Assembly: GCF_900109755.1 (NCBI RefSeq)
Contig: NZ_FOAR01000010.1
Coordinates: forward strand, 123,619-187,618
Length of the DNA stretch: 64,000 bases
Origin: Pseudomonas agarici
Lineage (GTDB): Bacteria; Pseudomonadota; Gammaproteobacteria; Pseudomonadales; Pseudomonadaceae
Reading direction: 5' to 3'
Part shown: positions 9,501-18,805 of the stretch, piece after piece
How the letters are laid out: the number at the start of each line of letters is the position of its first letter
Position numbering within the stretch: the stretch's first letter is position 1
Notes under the pieces: generated by a model
Told to the model about the DNA's origin: nothing
The model's database searches: none
Seen by the model: the letters and a program-made list of their open reading frames with translations, nothing else
Made by a program: the position numbers and the translations under genes

Positions 9501-11277
9501 GAGCCACCTCCTCGGCCCAAGGCGAACGCAAGGTGACGTAGCCGGCCTGGCGATCCGCCTTGGCCGCCAGCCGCACCTTGAGATTGGTCTTGCAGGCAAT
9601 CGGTTGGCCGGCGATCAGCGCATCGAGCTCCGGCGCCGGGCGCACCAGCTCCTCACGAATGTCGCGCAATTGTCGCTCGACCCGTCGCCACATCAGCGGC
9701 GCCAGGTGCGCACGCTCCCAGCTCAGGGCCAACACGGCTTCGGACAGGTTGTTGATCAGCAGGCAGTAGGTGATTCGGTTCCAGCCCTGCTCGCGGGTAT
9801 AAAGTAACGATTGGCGAACCCGTGGATGCAAGCCGACATCGATACTGTCCATACCCAGTTCGTCGGTCAGCTTGACCCCTTCGAAGTCGCGCAACAGCAA
9901 CTGCCGAGGTTGGCCCTGGTCATGGATCAGCACCACGTTCTGCAAGTGCGGCTCCATCACTACACCGTGGTTGAAGAACAGCGCCATGACTGGCCGCAGT
10001 AGCAGTCGCTGGTATTGCTCGAACCAGTCCAGCAAACGGGCGTCATCGAGCACTTCGCCATTGAAGTCCTGGAGGAATTCGTGCACCAGCGGGCGCGAAT
10101 AGATATCGCGGGCGAACAAGGTCCCCGCCATGACACTGCAATCGGCACCGACCCGACGACAGAAGTTCTCCCGCAGGATCGCCCCGGTCTGCTCGCGAAA
10201 CCAGTGGGCGTCGGCTTCATCGGCCTGTGGCGGTGCCCAGCTCAGCGAGCCCGGCTCCGCCGCGATCGACAGGCCACCGAGAGTCTGCGGCTGAGTCTGT
10301 TGCAGGCGCTGGAACAGTTGATCGATGATCAGCGTACTTTCCAGTTCGTACCAGGCGTTTTTCCTGACGCAGTTGGTGATGCGCACATTGAGCGAGCCCT
10401 TGATGAAATAATCGTGGCCTTCGATGTACCAGGTACGCATCGATGCAGTTGGACTGGCCAGCGGGCCGCAGGTGCCGCGATCGACGATTTCGCCCAACTC
10501 CAGCAGCCGCTGTACGCGCCGGTCCTGGCGGAACAGTTGCGCCTGCACCGGGTGCATGCTGAGCAGCGCGTGCCCCGGTCGAGCCGGTGCCTGATCGGCG
10601 AAACCGGCCAGTACCTGTTCCTCGCTCAAACCGTTGGCCGCCACTCGCAGCCCGGCCCGCGGGACCTCGAACAGATGCAACGCGGTCTGTGCCTGGAACT
10701 CCGGGGCATAGGTCTCCTGGGCCAGGTGGGCGGGCCACAGGCGGGCCTTGGGCGCCGGATGGTTGGGGTGGCCGAACCACAATCCCTGCTCGCTGGCGAG
10801 GTAGCCGCTCAGGGGCGCTGGAAGTCCGGGCTGCATGTTGTGGGCGACGATGGCAGCCGTCAGTTGCTGGCTTTGTAGGACCTGGTCGAGCAATTCGTCG
10901 TTGCTGGCACCGGCCATATGTTCACAGGCGCCCAGTAGCTGCTCGACGAACTCGGCAAAGTCCGGGCAGCGCCAGTTGCCATCGCCCTGGCGCGCATACA
11001 CATCGGACAGGTAACGTTGGCTGCCCAGGCGATCCTGGCGGTCCACCATGACAAAAAACTGCTGCTGGTTGGGCAGGCTGATGGTCAGGGGAGTCCCCTT
11101 CCAGTCCAGTCCGTCCAGATAGCTACCTGGGGCAATACCTTGCATATGGGTCGGCCATTCATAACACACGCAGCCTTCAGGGAGCGCAAACTCCTTGATC
11201 AGGCAATTGAGCAAAGCGCGGGTGCTCGCCAACTCGCTTATCATGGTTGCTAGCACAGTGCGATCGGGATTTTTCAT
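9493..11277 (-). CDS. acsD: AcsD-like NIS siderophore synthetase (first condensation)
   Basis: IucA/IucC-family enzyme, 594 residues. AcsD of Dickeya, the structurally studied member, adenylates citrate and couples it to L-serine. Here the matching segments are SPTASMRTWYIEGHDYFIKGS (about residues 275-295), LSMHPVQAQLF near 235, and VVMEPHLQNVVLIHDQG near 440-455. The ATG follows GTGGAGCAATT, a fair ribosome site. A 254-base AT-rich gap separates it from acsF, unlike the overlaps seen downstream, so a separate promoter here is possible. Confidence 0.9.
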   Translation of the reverse strand: MKNPDRTVLATMISELASTRALLNCLIKEFALPEGCVCYEWPTHMQGIAPGSYLDGLDWKGTPLTISLPNQQQFFVMVDRQDRLGSQRYLSDVYARQGDGNWRCPDFAEFVEQLLGACEHMAGASNDELLDQVLQSQQLTAAIVAHNMQPGLPAPLSGYLASEQGLWFGHPNHPAPKARLWPAHLAQETYAPEFQAQTALHLFEVPRAGLRVAANGLSEEQVLAGFADQAPARPGHALLSMHPVQAQLFRQDRRVQRLLELGEIVDRGTCGPLASPTASMRTWYIEGHDYFIKGSLNVRITNCVRKNAWYELESTLIIDQLFQRLQQTQPQTLGGLSIAAEPGSLSWAPPQADEADAHWFREQTGAILRENFCRRVGADCSVMAGTLFARDIYSRPLVHEFLQDFNGEVLDDARLLDWFEQYQRLLLRPVMALFFNHGVVMEPHLQNVVLIHDQGQPRQLLLRDFEGVKLTDELGMDSIDVGLHPRVRQSLLYTREQGWNRITYCLLINNLSEAVLALSWERAHLAPLMWRRVERQLRDIREELVRPAPELDALIAGQPIACKTNLKVRLAAKADRQAGYVTLRSPWAEEVAHG

Positions 11278-11531
11278 AATTGCTCCACAGTGGCCACAAG
11301 GTCACGGACGAGATGATTTCGCGACAAATATCAAGTGAGCATCGGCTATGAAAAACCAGCGCAAACAATCGCGAGACCATGACTGATCGTTCGACAACCC
11401 GACAAATAAAAAGCCAACAGAAAATTTTATCGTGCAAACACACAAGATTGACGGCCGATATATTTAAGCAAACACTTATCAGGCCGCTGACAACCCTATC
11501 CGCGCAAGATTCATGACCCTCAATCGCAACT
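11278..11531 (-). other. intergenic gap between acsF and acsD
   Basis: AT-rich compared with both neighbours and without a credible gene: the minus-strand open frame crossing it has no ribosome site and runs into acsD in another frame. It may hold a second promoter or a processing site in the acs transcript. I see no clear Fur box or terminator. Confidence 0.5.
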
Positions 11532-12908
11532 TCAGGAACGCAGTTGCAACAACGCCGCAGACAACGCAGCTTCAAACCGTTGGATCACCAGGCGGCAGTG
11601 TTCTTGGTCAATGATCAAGGGCGCCAGCAAGCGAATCACATTGCCGTTTCGGCCACCGCGCTCCAGTAGCAGGCCTTGTCTGAAGCAATGCTGCTGGATC
11701 GCCGTGGCCAGCTCGGGTGCCATCGGGAAACTGCCCAGGCGGTCGGCTGGCAGGCGCTCGTCGACCATCTCGATGCCCAGCATCAGACCGCGTCCGCGTA
11801 CCTGCCCGATGGCCGGATAGCGCTGCTGCAAGCGTTGCAGTTGTTCCTTGAGCCACCCTCCCCGAACCTCGGCTTGGGCTGCGAGGTTCTGCTGCTGCAA
11901 CACCTGCAATGTGGCCAGGCCGGTGGCCATGGCCATCTGATTGCCACGGAAGGTGCCTGCGTGATTGCCCGGTGCCCAGGCGTCGAACTCGCGCTTGATG
12001 CCCAGTACCGCCAGGGGCAGGCCACCACCGACCGCCTTGGACATGACGATGATATCGGGCTCGATCCCGGCGTGCTCGAAGGCGAACATTTTGCCGGTAC
12101 GGGCAAAGCCGGACTGCACTTCGTCGAGGATCAGCAAGATGCCATGCTGGTGAGTCACTTCGCGTAATGTACGCAGCCAACTGGCGGGTGCGCTGTTGAC
12201 CCCGCCCTCACCCTGCACGGCTTCGACGATCACCGCCGCTGGCAGGGACACGCCGCTTTCGACGTCCTCGATGAACTGGCTGAAGTAATAGCTCAACGCC
12301 TCGGTCCCGGCCTCGCCGCCGATGCCCAGCGGGCAGCGGTATTCGTGGGGATACGGGAGAAACTGCACGCCCGGCATCAGCGTGGCGATGGCGTTTTTCG
12401 GCGCGGTATTGCCGGTCAGCGCCAGCGCACCATGGGTCATGCCGTGATAGGCACCGGAGAAACTGATAATGTTATGGCGCCCGGTAAAGGTCTTGGCTAA
12501 CTTCAACGCCGCCTCCACCGCATCCGCCCCGGATGGCCCACAGAACTGCAGACAGTAATCGCGCCCCTGCCCCGGCAACAGGCCCAGCAGAGTCTCGCTG
12601 AAAGCGTCCTTGACCGGCGTGGTCAGGTCGAGGGTATGCATCGGCAGCCCCGACGACAGAAAGCTGTCGAGCGCGCCCATGATCGCCTCATGGTTGTGCC
12701 CCAGGGCCAGCGTCCCAGCTCCCGCCAGGCAATCGAGGTAGGTATTGCCTTCGACATCCGTGACCCAGACGCCATGAGCCTTGGCAATCGCCAGCGGCAA
12801 CTTGCGCGGATAACTGCGCACATTGGATTCAAACTTGCTTTGCCGGGCCAGATAGTTTGCATTGCTTTCCTGCACAGATTCAGAATGCAACATGCCATTA
12901 CTCAACAT
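11532..12908 (-). CDS. acsF: AcsF-like diaminobutyrate-2-oxoglutarate aminotransferase
   Basis: Class III PLP aminotransferase of 458 residues that should make L-2,4-diaminobutyrate from aspartate semialdehyde, a building block of achromobactin. The start at 12908 is chosen because AAGGAGG precedes it by 8 bases; the frame is open 48 codons further upstream but without such a site. Motifs: [16 protein letters not shown] (phosphate binding), [29 protein letters not shown], and [15 protein letters not shown] with the likely PLP lysine. First biosynthetic gene of the cluster, downstream of a Fur-like site. Confidence 0.92.
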   Translation of the reverse strand: MLSNGMLHSESVQESNANYLARQSKFESNVRSYPRKLPLAIAKAHGVWVTDVEGNTYLDCLAGAGTLALGHNHEAIMGALDSFLSSGLPMHTLDLTTPVKDAFSETLLGLLPGQGRDYCLQFCGPSGADAVEAALKLAKTFTGRHNIISFSGAYHGMTHGALALTGNTAPKNAIATLMPGVQFLPYPHEYRCPLGIGGEAGTEALSYYFSQFIEDVESGVSLPAAVIVEAVQGEGGVNSAPASWLRTLREVTHQHGILLILDEVQSGFARTGKMFAFEHAGIEPDIIVMSKAVGGGLPLAVLGIKREFDAWAPGNHAGTFRGNQMAMATGLATLQVLQQQNLAAQAEVRGGWLKEQLQRLQQRYPAIGQVRGRGLMLGIEMVDERLPADRLGSFPMAPELATAIQQHCFRQGLLLERGGRNGNVIRLLAPLIIDQEHCRLVIQRFEAALSAALLQLRS

Positions 12909-12937
12909 CTGTTCATCCTCCTTAAGTTCGAGATGCA

Positions 12938-12956
12938 CGCTATTATCATTGTTAGA
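12938..12956 (-). promoter_or_regulatory. candidate Fur box upstream of acsF
   Basis: On the minus strand the segment contains AACAATGATAATAGC, resembling the 6-1-6 GATAAT-type Fur consensus. It lies about 30 bases before the acsF start codon in a 363-base gap after the receptor gene. Iron repression fits a siderophore operon; no other regulatory site is obvious in this gap. Confidence 0.5.
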
Positions 12957-13272
12957 CAAGTGCAAGCCGTTGATTAAAGTTATTTCGAAACCTATTAAAT
13001 TTACTAATTTTTTTCGGCACATTACAAAACGGACAAACGCACAAAAAAGCAAGCTTTAAATCCCGATAAATGGCCATGCAGATGCCACGAATATTTCATG
13101 CGCCTGCAATATGAAAGCAACTTGTAAAGTTATGTCATAAAGTCATAAGCCAGCTCGAAAGTTGTGAAGCGCTCCCCGTTGTAATAACCCGTCACTGTTC
13201 TTCCCTGGCCACCTCCAGGCAATCATCGATCGGGAATCTCAAGCCAACGATCCCCGACGCATGGTGGCTGGT

Positions 13273-15675
13273 TCAGAAGCCGACCGTCGCCGAAAGCAGG
13301 TAGGTCCTGGGGGTCGCCAGGGTCAAGCCGGGTTCGCTGTCATCCGAGGCACCCGCCGAACTCCAGTAGCGCTTGTCCATCACGTTCTCAACACTGGCGC
13401 GCAGGGTAATGGCCTTGTCGTCGACCTTGAAGGCGTAGCGGGCACCCACGTCGAAACGCTCCCAGCTATCGATTTCCTTGCTGTTGGCCTGATCCAGGTA
13501 TTGCGAACTGGAATAGATGCCGCGTCCGGTCAGGGTCAGGCCCTGGATGCGCGGCACGTCCCATTCGGCGCCCAGATTGACGTTGTACTCCGGTGTCGCC
13601 GGAGCCCGATTGCCGTCGAAGGTGCCGTTGGTGGTGTTGCTCAAGTGACTGTCGATGTACATGACCCCGCCAAGCAGGCGAAAACCCTTGAGCGGCTCGC
13701 CGAACAGGCTCAACTCCACGCCACGGTTCCGGCGTTTGCCGTTCGGGCCGAAGACCTTCGATGTGGCATTGGTTTCGTAGGCCGGCTGCTTGATCTGGAA
13801 AGCGGCAGCCGTCAGGGCGAAGGAACCCAGGTCATACTTGGCTCCAACCTCGACCTGCCGGCTGATGAACGGCGGAAAAATCTCGTCCTCGTTGACCGAG
13901 GTCGACGGCGCAATCTTGCCCTGGCTCAGGCCTTCCATGTAGTTGGCATACAGTGACAACTCATCGGTGGCCTTGAACAGGATGCCGCCCGAGGGTGAGA
14001 TCTTCTCTTCGTCGTAGGAGGTTTTGCCCTTAGTGCCGTTGGTCCAGTCGTCGACCTTCACTCGTTGCCAGCGGGCGCCGAGCGTCAACAGCAGACGATC
14101 ATCGAAGAAGCCGAGGGTATCGGACAGCGCCACGCCACTGAAGCGGTTCTCGGTATACACCTTGTTGTCGAACCGCGTGGGTGTACCGGGCGTTGGCGTC
14201 GGCACCGGGTCGAACAAGTTGCTGTTGGCTGGAGCATAACGAGCGCCGCCGTTGGTGAAGTCCATGTAGAAGTCGCTGGCGGCCAGGTTGACTTCATGGC
14301 TGACGGAACCTGTGTGGAACCAGCTACGCATACCCGCCGTGGCGGTCCGCACGTTTTCGTCACGGGTGAAATCACGCGGCTGGACGCTGAAGTTACCGGC
14401 GTTGTCGATGATCGAGACGGCATGACGCAGGAAGTCATGGTTGCTCTTGCGCACCCCTACACCGCCGTACAGCATGACCGAGTCGCTGAGATCGTATTCG
14501 CCGTTGAGCGTACCGAAGGTGTCCTTGGTATGCGCCCAACTCCAGGACTGCGCATAGTTATCACGCACGTCGTTGGGGTTCGGCACCTTGGCATTGGGGC
14601 CGATTTGCACCCGCTCCTGCGGGGCATCGGTATCGCGCTCGGTGTGGCCGACATCCGTCGACAGGCGCAGGCGTTCACCGCGAAAATCCAGGCCCAGCAC
14701 GGCCATTTGCCGATCGACATTCTGGTGATCCCAGGTGGTGTCACCGGACTGCTTGACCCCGTTGAAACGGATGCCGAACTTGTTCTCGTCACCAAACCGA
14801 CGCCCGATGTCCACGGCACCGCCGGTCTGACTGTCGGAGGCATAACTGCCGGTGAACTCGGTGATGGGCGTGTCGGTGGCGCGCTTGGGCACCACGTTGA
14901 TGCCGCCGCCGACGCTGCCCCGTGGCGAAATACCGTTAATGAGCTGGGTCGGTCCCTTGATGATGTCCACGCGCTCGGCCATTTCCAAGTCGATCGTATA
15001 GGTTGGCAGGACGCCGTAGAGGCCATTGTAGGAGACGTCGCTGTTGAACAGACTGAAACCGCGGATGGTGAACTGCTCGTAGCGTCCGCCCGCCGGGTTG
15101 GTGGCACGCACCGAAGGGTCGCTGGCGACCAGGTCGCCGAGGGTGCGTGCCTGCAGGTTCTTGACCGCCTCGTGGGTGTAGGTGGTTATGCTGAATGGCG
15201 TTTCCATAAAGTCCCGTGAGCCCAGCAGGCCCTGCGAGCCACGACGCGCGATCTGGCCGCCAGCGTAAGCTGGGCCGCCTGTCGAATCGCCGGCACCGAG
15301 GATCGAGGTGACAGGCAGCTCAACGCTCCCCCCCTGCGGCGCGGGTACCAGGGTATAGGCTTGATCGCCCACAGCTTGCAGTTGCAGGCCGGAACCCTGT
15401 AGTAACCGTGCAAACCCCTCCTGTACCTCGTACTCGCCAGACAGGCCACTACTTTGGCGGCCACTCACCAGCGCCGGGTCCACCGACAGATTGACCCCGG
15501 CCAGACCGGCAAAACGGGTCAAGGCCGCGCCAAGTCCACCGGCCGAAACCTGATAGCTGCGACGCGTCCCGCTGTCCGCCCAGGCGGGCAAGATAAGCAG
15601 CGCACCGGTACTAAGGGTCAACACAAGGCCAAAACGCAACAGCGGGCGCAACCGGAAAGGCGATAGTGCGGACAT
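13273..15675 (-). CDS. TonB-dependent siderophore receptor with N-terminal signalling domain
   Basis: Outer-membrane ferric-siderophore receptor of 800 residues. After a signal peptide ending near ALLILPAWA there is a secretin/TonB short N-terminal domain (about residues 40-110: GLGAALTRFAGLAGVNLSVDPALVSG through AVGDQAYTLVP), which in FecA/FpvA-type receptors signals to an anti-sigma factor. The plug follows (ARTLGDLVASDPSV, then YEQFTIRGF and VDIIKGPTQLI) and then the 22-strand barrel ending in a terminal phenylalanine (SATVGF). It is downstream of fecI/fecR-like genes, so it is probably both transporter and sensor for ferric achromobactin. Confidence 0.93.
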   Translation of the reverse strand: MSALSPFRLRPLLRFGLVLTLSTGALLILPAWADSGTRRSYQVSAGGLGAALTRFAGLAGVNLSVDPALVSGRQSSGLSGEYEVQEGFARLLQGSGLQLQAVGDQAYTLVPAPQGGSVELPVTSILGAGDSTGGPAYAGGQIARRGSQGLLGSRDFMETPFSITTYTHEAVKNLQARTLGDLVASDPSVRATNPAGGRYEQFTIRGFSLFNSDVSYNGLYGVLPTYTIDLEMAERVDIIKGPTQLINGISPRGSVGGGINVVPKRATDTPITEFTGSYASDSQTGGAVDIGRRFGDENKFGIRFNGVKQSGDTTWDHQNVDRQMAVLGLDFRGERLRLSTDVGHTERDTDAPQERVQIGPNAKVPNPNDVRDNYAQSWSWAHTKDTFGTLNGEYDLSDSVMLYGGVGVRKSNHDFLRHAVSIIDNAGNFSVQPRDFTRDENVRTATAGMRSWFHTGSVSHEVNLAASDFYMDFTNGGARYAPANSNLFDPVPTPTPGTPTRFDNKVYTENRFSGVALSDTLGFFDDRLLLTLGARWQRVKVDDWTNGTKGKTSYDEEKISPSGGILFKATDELSLYANYMEGLSQGKIAPSTSVNEDEIFPPFISRQVEVGAKYDLGSFALTAAAFQIKQPAYETNATSKVFGPNGKRRNRGVELSLFGEPLKGFRLLGGVMYIDSHLSNTTNGTFDGNRAPATPEYNVNLGAEWDVPRIQGLTLTGRGIYSSSQYLDQANSKEIDSWERFDVGARYAFKVDDKAITLRASVENVMDKRYWSSAGASDDSEPGLTLATPRTYLLSATVGF

Positions 15676-15744
15676 GGAGGGAAAGCTCTCGTATTTTGTT
15701 CACTTACCTGGAATGACAGGTGAGGTGAAAAAAAGGGACAGGCT

Positions 15745-16728
15745 TCACACAGTATTTTTTTCCGGGGTGGTTTTTCGGGGAACCAGCGTGACCCAGTAAC
15801 GGCTACGCCAATGCACGTCCAGCGGCAGGCTTGCCGCCAGCAGGGACAGAATCCGATCAGTGTTGTCCAGGCGAAAGCTACCGGTGACTCGCAATGCCTC
15901 AAGAGCCGGCGCCCAGCGCAGCAGGCCGGATCGATAGCGGCCCAGCTCACGCAGGAAATCCCCCAGCGGTTGGTTCTGAGCCATCAGCACACCCTCGCGC
16001 CAACCGGGCAGTTTGCCGTCGAACGTGTCCACCGACCCGGCCCCCGAGGCACGAAGACTGACTTCATGACCTTCATTGAGCAGCAACGCCGGCCCTTGCA
16101 ACGGTTGCAAGCGCGCCGAGCCGCTGACCACCGACACTCGGCAATCCTTGGCATTGAGTCGCACACACACCTCACTGCGACTGACGATGATGTGCCCATA
16201 AGGCGCCTGGATAGTCAGAGCGGCGCTGCCGGGGATCTTCAGCGATATTTCACCGCGAACCAAAGCCAGCCGGCTGGCCAGCATATCGACATTGACGGCG
16301 CTGGCGGTATTGAGTTGCAGGGTACTGCCATCGGTCAGCGGCAGCCGTTTGCGCTCGCCCGTGGCAGTCTGCAAGTCGGCGCGCCAGACGTCCAACGGTA
16401 ACTGTTGTCCCAGCAACCACGCAGCAGGCACCAGCGCGGCAACCCCCAGGGCACGCTTCATGAACACACGGCGTCCCTGATCCGGACGGTCGAGGGTGGC
16501 CATGGCCAACGCCGTGGGCAGGCCGCCAAAGCGCTCGCGCAGCAACTGCGCCTTTTGCCAGGCGGATTCGTGAGCGCTGCTGCTCTCGCGCCAGTGTTGC
16601 AACTTACGGTGGTCCTCATCATTGGCCGCACCCGACTCCAGCAGCGCCAGCCACCGCGCCGCGGCCCGCGCCACTTCACGGGTCTCGGAGGAAATACCGG
16701 GACGAATCAAAGCTCCACCAGCAGGCAA
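15745..16728 (-). CDS. FecR-type anti-sigma regulator
   Basis: Single-pass inner-membrane FecR-family protein, about 320 residues. N-terminal cytoplasmic part: ARAAARWLALLESG, then WQKAQLLRERFGGLP. One hydrophobic helix follows at ALGVAALVPAAWLLG (about residue 100), then a periplasmic FecR domain (DLQTATGERKRLPLTDGSTLQLNTAS, then VRGEISLKI) and a C-terminal STN-like part (RVTGSFRLDNTDRILSLLAASLPL). The start is uncertain: TTG at 16728 overlaps the sigma gene by 22 bases, and another TTG at 16710 would overlap by 4. It should relay the receptor signal to the sigma factor next to it. Confidence 0.9.
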   Translation of the reverse strand: MPAGGALIRPGISSETREVARAAARWLALLESGAANDEDHRKLQHWRESSSAHESAWQKAQLLRERFGGLPTALAMATLDRPDQGRRVFMKRALGVAALVPAAWLLGQQLPLDVWRADLQTATGERKRLPLTDGSTLQLNTASAVNVDMLASRLALVRGEISLKIPGSAALTIQAPYGHIIVSRSEVCVRLNAKDCRVSVVSGSARLQPLQGPALLLNEGHEVSLRASGAGSVDTFDGKLPGWREGVLMAQNQPLGDFLRELGRYRSGLLRWAPALEALRVTGSFRLDNTDRILSLLAASLPLDVHWRSRYWVTLVPRKTTPEKNTV

Positions 16729-17216
16729 TGCTCATAGGCCTGGGCCATATAGCGCTTTACCGTGCGTTCGGACACTTGCAGGCGCTCGGCGATGTCGCGA
16801 TAGCCCAATCCTTCGAGCTGGCTCCAGAGAAAGGCCCGGCGTACCACCGAGGGCATACCGTCGAGCAGTTCGTCCAGAGCTTGCAGGGTTTCCAGCAACA
16901 ACCAGCGCTGCTCGGGCGACGGCATGCACGCTTCGGGCATCTGTGCCAGCGCCTCCAGATAGGCCTGTTCGAGGCTACGCCGGGTGTAGAAATTGCTCAG
17001 CAGACGCTTGCCGACAGTCAGCAGATACGCCCGTGGCTCGCGCAAGTCTGCCAATTGCTGGGAACTGGAGAACACTCGCAGGAAGGTATCCTGACTCAGG
17101 TCAGCCGCATCCCAGGCATTGCCCATGCGCCGCCTCAACCAGCTTTCCAACCAGCCGCTGTGATCGCGGTACAGGGCATGTAAGGTGTGCTCCGTTGGCG
17201 TCGCTGCTTCAATCAT
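16707..17216 (-). CDS. FecI-type ECF sigma factor
   Basis: Extracytoplasmic-function sigma factor of 169 residues with region 2 (LYRDHSGWLESWLRRRMGN, then DLSQDTFLRVF at about 40-50) and region 4 (LEGLGYRDIAERLQVSERTVKRYMAQAYEHC at about 135-165). Together with the FecR-like protein and the STN-containing receptor it forms a cell-surface signalling system, here most likely for achromobactin. A Fur-like site lies about 30 bases upstream, so both iron starvation and ligand are expected to be needed for full expression. Confidence 0.93.
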   Translation of the reverse strand: MIEAATPTEHTLHALYRDHSGWLESWLRRRMGNAWDAADLSQDTFLRVFSSSQQLADLREPRAYLLTVGKRLLSNFYTRRSLEQAYLEALAQMPEACMPSPEQRWLLLETLQALDELLDGMPSVVRRAFLWSQLEGLGYRDIAERLQVSERTVKRYMAQAYEHCLLVEL

Positions 17217-17248
17217 GGGGCGAGGACCTGCGCGAAGGATGTCTTAAA

Positions 17249-17268
17249 TGAGACTGATTCTAATTAGT
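17249..17268 (-). promoter_or_regulatory. candidate Fur box upstream of the ECF sigma gene
   Basis: The segment TGAGACTGATTCTAATTAG is an imperfect match to the GATAATGATAATCATTATC Fur consensus and sits about 30-50 bases before the sigma factor start. The rest of the 290-base gap to 17506 shows a poly-A/T tract near 17290 and nothing else I can assign. Confidence 0.45.
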
Positions 17269-17506
17269 ACTCTATTCATAACCAAGTCTTTTTAAAAAAA
17301 ACACCGGCAGCACGAGCACCAAAAGCCGCCGAGCACCCACAAAGTGACGCCCGACAGAGCCTTCAGGTTGACGAAAAACGGCTGAAACGCCTCGGCCGCG
17401 TCGGCGAATCATGTTGTACCGGGCGCATAGCAGGCAATCTGATGGCCCCCAGGCTGTCTTGAAACAGCCAGAATCACTTTATTTTCAGGTAGTTAGGTTG
17501 GGTTAA

Positions 17507-17836
17507 ATGCGCACTGTATGGGCCACACTGATCTCGTTTTCCCTGGCGGGTGTAGCTCTTTGCGCTGATGGCAAGGAGCTGAGGTCCAATGACCGGTTTA
17601 TGTGCAACTGGGGCGCCGGCACGGCAGCCAGAGCCCAGAAATTGAAATTGTCGGGGGTTTCGCGGTACGCCGCACGGCAAAAGATCCAGACCTATAAATT
17701 CAACAAGGACTGGATGCGCATGATGGCTCTGGGTATCACCGAACAGACCTACGACAGCCAATCGCGGCTGAAACCCGAGGCTATTCGGCGCAGTTTTTAC
17801 CAGGATTGCGTCAAGTACAAGCTAGCGCGCCGATAG
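17507..17836 (+). CDS. small exported protein of unknown function
   Basis: A 109-residue frame with a clear signal peptide (MRTVWATLISFSLAGVALCADG). The mature part is basic, with one possible disulfide pair (CNWGAG and QDCVKYK). It resembles short periplasmic proteins annotated as hypothetical in Pseudomonas genomes, but I recognise no domain. It ends 7 bases before the stop of the next gene on the opposite strand, so the two converge. An unrelated frame on the other strand covers most of it but lacks a signal or ribosome site. Confidence 0.6.
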   Translation: MRTVWATLISFSLAGVALCADGKELRSNDRFMCNWGAGTAARAQKLKLSGVSRYAARQKIQTYKFNKDWMRMMALGITEQTYDSQSRLKPEAIRRSFYQDCVKYKLARR

Positions 17837-17843
17837 CAACCAC

Positions 17844-18527
17844 TCAGTTAGTAGCAACCTGATCGGCATCACCGGAGCTCACCAACGCCCTCAGCGAAGC
17901 ATCGAACTGCTTCAGGGCATCGACCTGCAGCTCACGCTGTTGGTTGATCTGTGCGGCAATCTCCGGAGCGGCCTTGCCACGCACCCAGATCGACGGCAGC
18001 TCCTTGCCGGTCGAGCCCTCGGCCTTGCCGATATATTGCAGATTCGAGTCATAGAACTTGGCGACAAAGCGGGCCTCGAATTGGTTGTTGCGCTGGGTGA
18101 CCAGACGGCTATAGGTGTCGAGCATCACCACCACATCGGGCCGGGCCTGGACCACCGCATCGAGGTTGTCGTAGACGGTCACCGAGGCGAATTGTTTCTG
18201 CAACGAAGCCGTGAGCCACTCGATTGCCAGCTTCGGATCGGAACTGTTGATAAAAGCCGTGCTGATGCGCGAATCAAGCGCATCGTTCTTCGCTCCGTTC
18301 AGCGCAACGCCATGGTAACGCTCAAGGTATTGAAGCGTGTTGACGGTGTTTTCGCTGTAGAGCACGCCCACCGAGCGGGCCTGTTTCAGGTTGACGCCGC
18401 TATCGGCCACCGGCGGGAAATGACAGACCTGATCAGCAACTCCACCGCTGGCGGCATAAACAGGAAAAGTAGCGGTCATACCGGTGCCGAGGATGGCGAT
18501 AAAGGCCAGCAGGGTGGAAATTCTCAT
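17844..18527 (-). CDS. periplasmic protein of unknown function
   Basis: A 227-residue protein with a signal peptide (MRISTLLAFIAILGTGMTATFPVYA) and a start preceded by AAGGAA at 8 bases. The mature part has a strand-rich pattern with LAIEWLTASLQKQFASVTVYDNLDAVVQARPDVVVMLDTYS, similar to lipoproteins that help assemble or sense outer-membrane components, where a predicted component acts against a VVMLD core. I cannot name the family with confidence. The 278 bases between it and the next gene contain no credible gene. Confidence 0.65.
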   Translation of the reverse strand: MRISTLLAFIAILGTGMTATFPVYAASGGVADQVCHFPPVADSGVNLKQARSVGVLYSENTVNTLQYLERYHGVALNGAKNDALDSRISTAFINSSDPKLAIEWLTASLQKQFASVTVYDNLDAVVQARPDVVVMLDTYSRLVTQRNNQFEARFVAKFYDSNLQYIGKAEGSTGKELPSIWVRGKAAPEIAAQINQQRELQVDALKQFDASLRALVSSGDADQVATN

Positions 18528-18805
18528 CGCTCGGGTTCCTTCAGAAGCAGGTTCGGTATGACGCTATCTTCCCCTTTCGTCCGAAAAAACAGAACTTGCG
18601 TTTTTCGATGGTCACTATTAACCGAACGAATGGTGGAAGTCAGTGAACTGCAATGTTGACATGCACTCAGGCTGATATCCTTGAACGTTCCTCCCCGGCG
18701 ATGAGCGGCCGCTTTGCTCACCAAGCAAAAGCCTAGCAGAGACACAGCGCCGCACAGGCATTTTCTGATCTTTCGGACCAGTTGCACTCAACACTCGAAA
18801 GCCAC

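Noticed and set aside
11177..11575. 132-codon minus-strand frame between acsF and acsD
   Set aside because: It overlaps both neighbours in another frame, has no ribosome site and no domain-like sequence.
506..16401. Many long plus-strand open frames opposite the siderophore genes
   Set aside because: They lie antisense to genes with clear family motifs, have skewed Arg/Pro/Gln/His composition and no ribosome sites; high GC makes such frames common.
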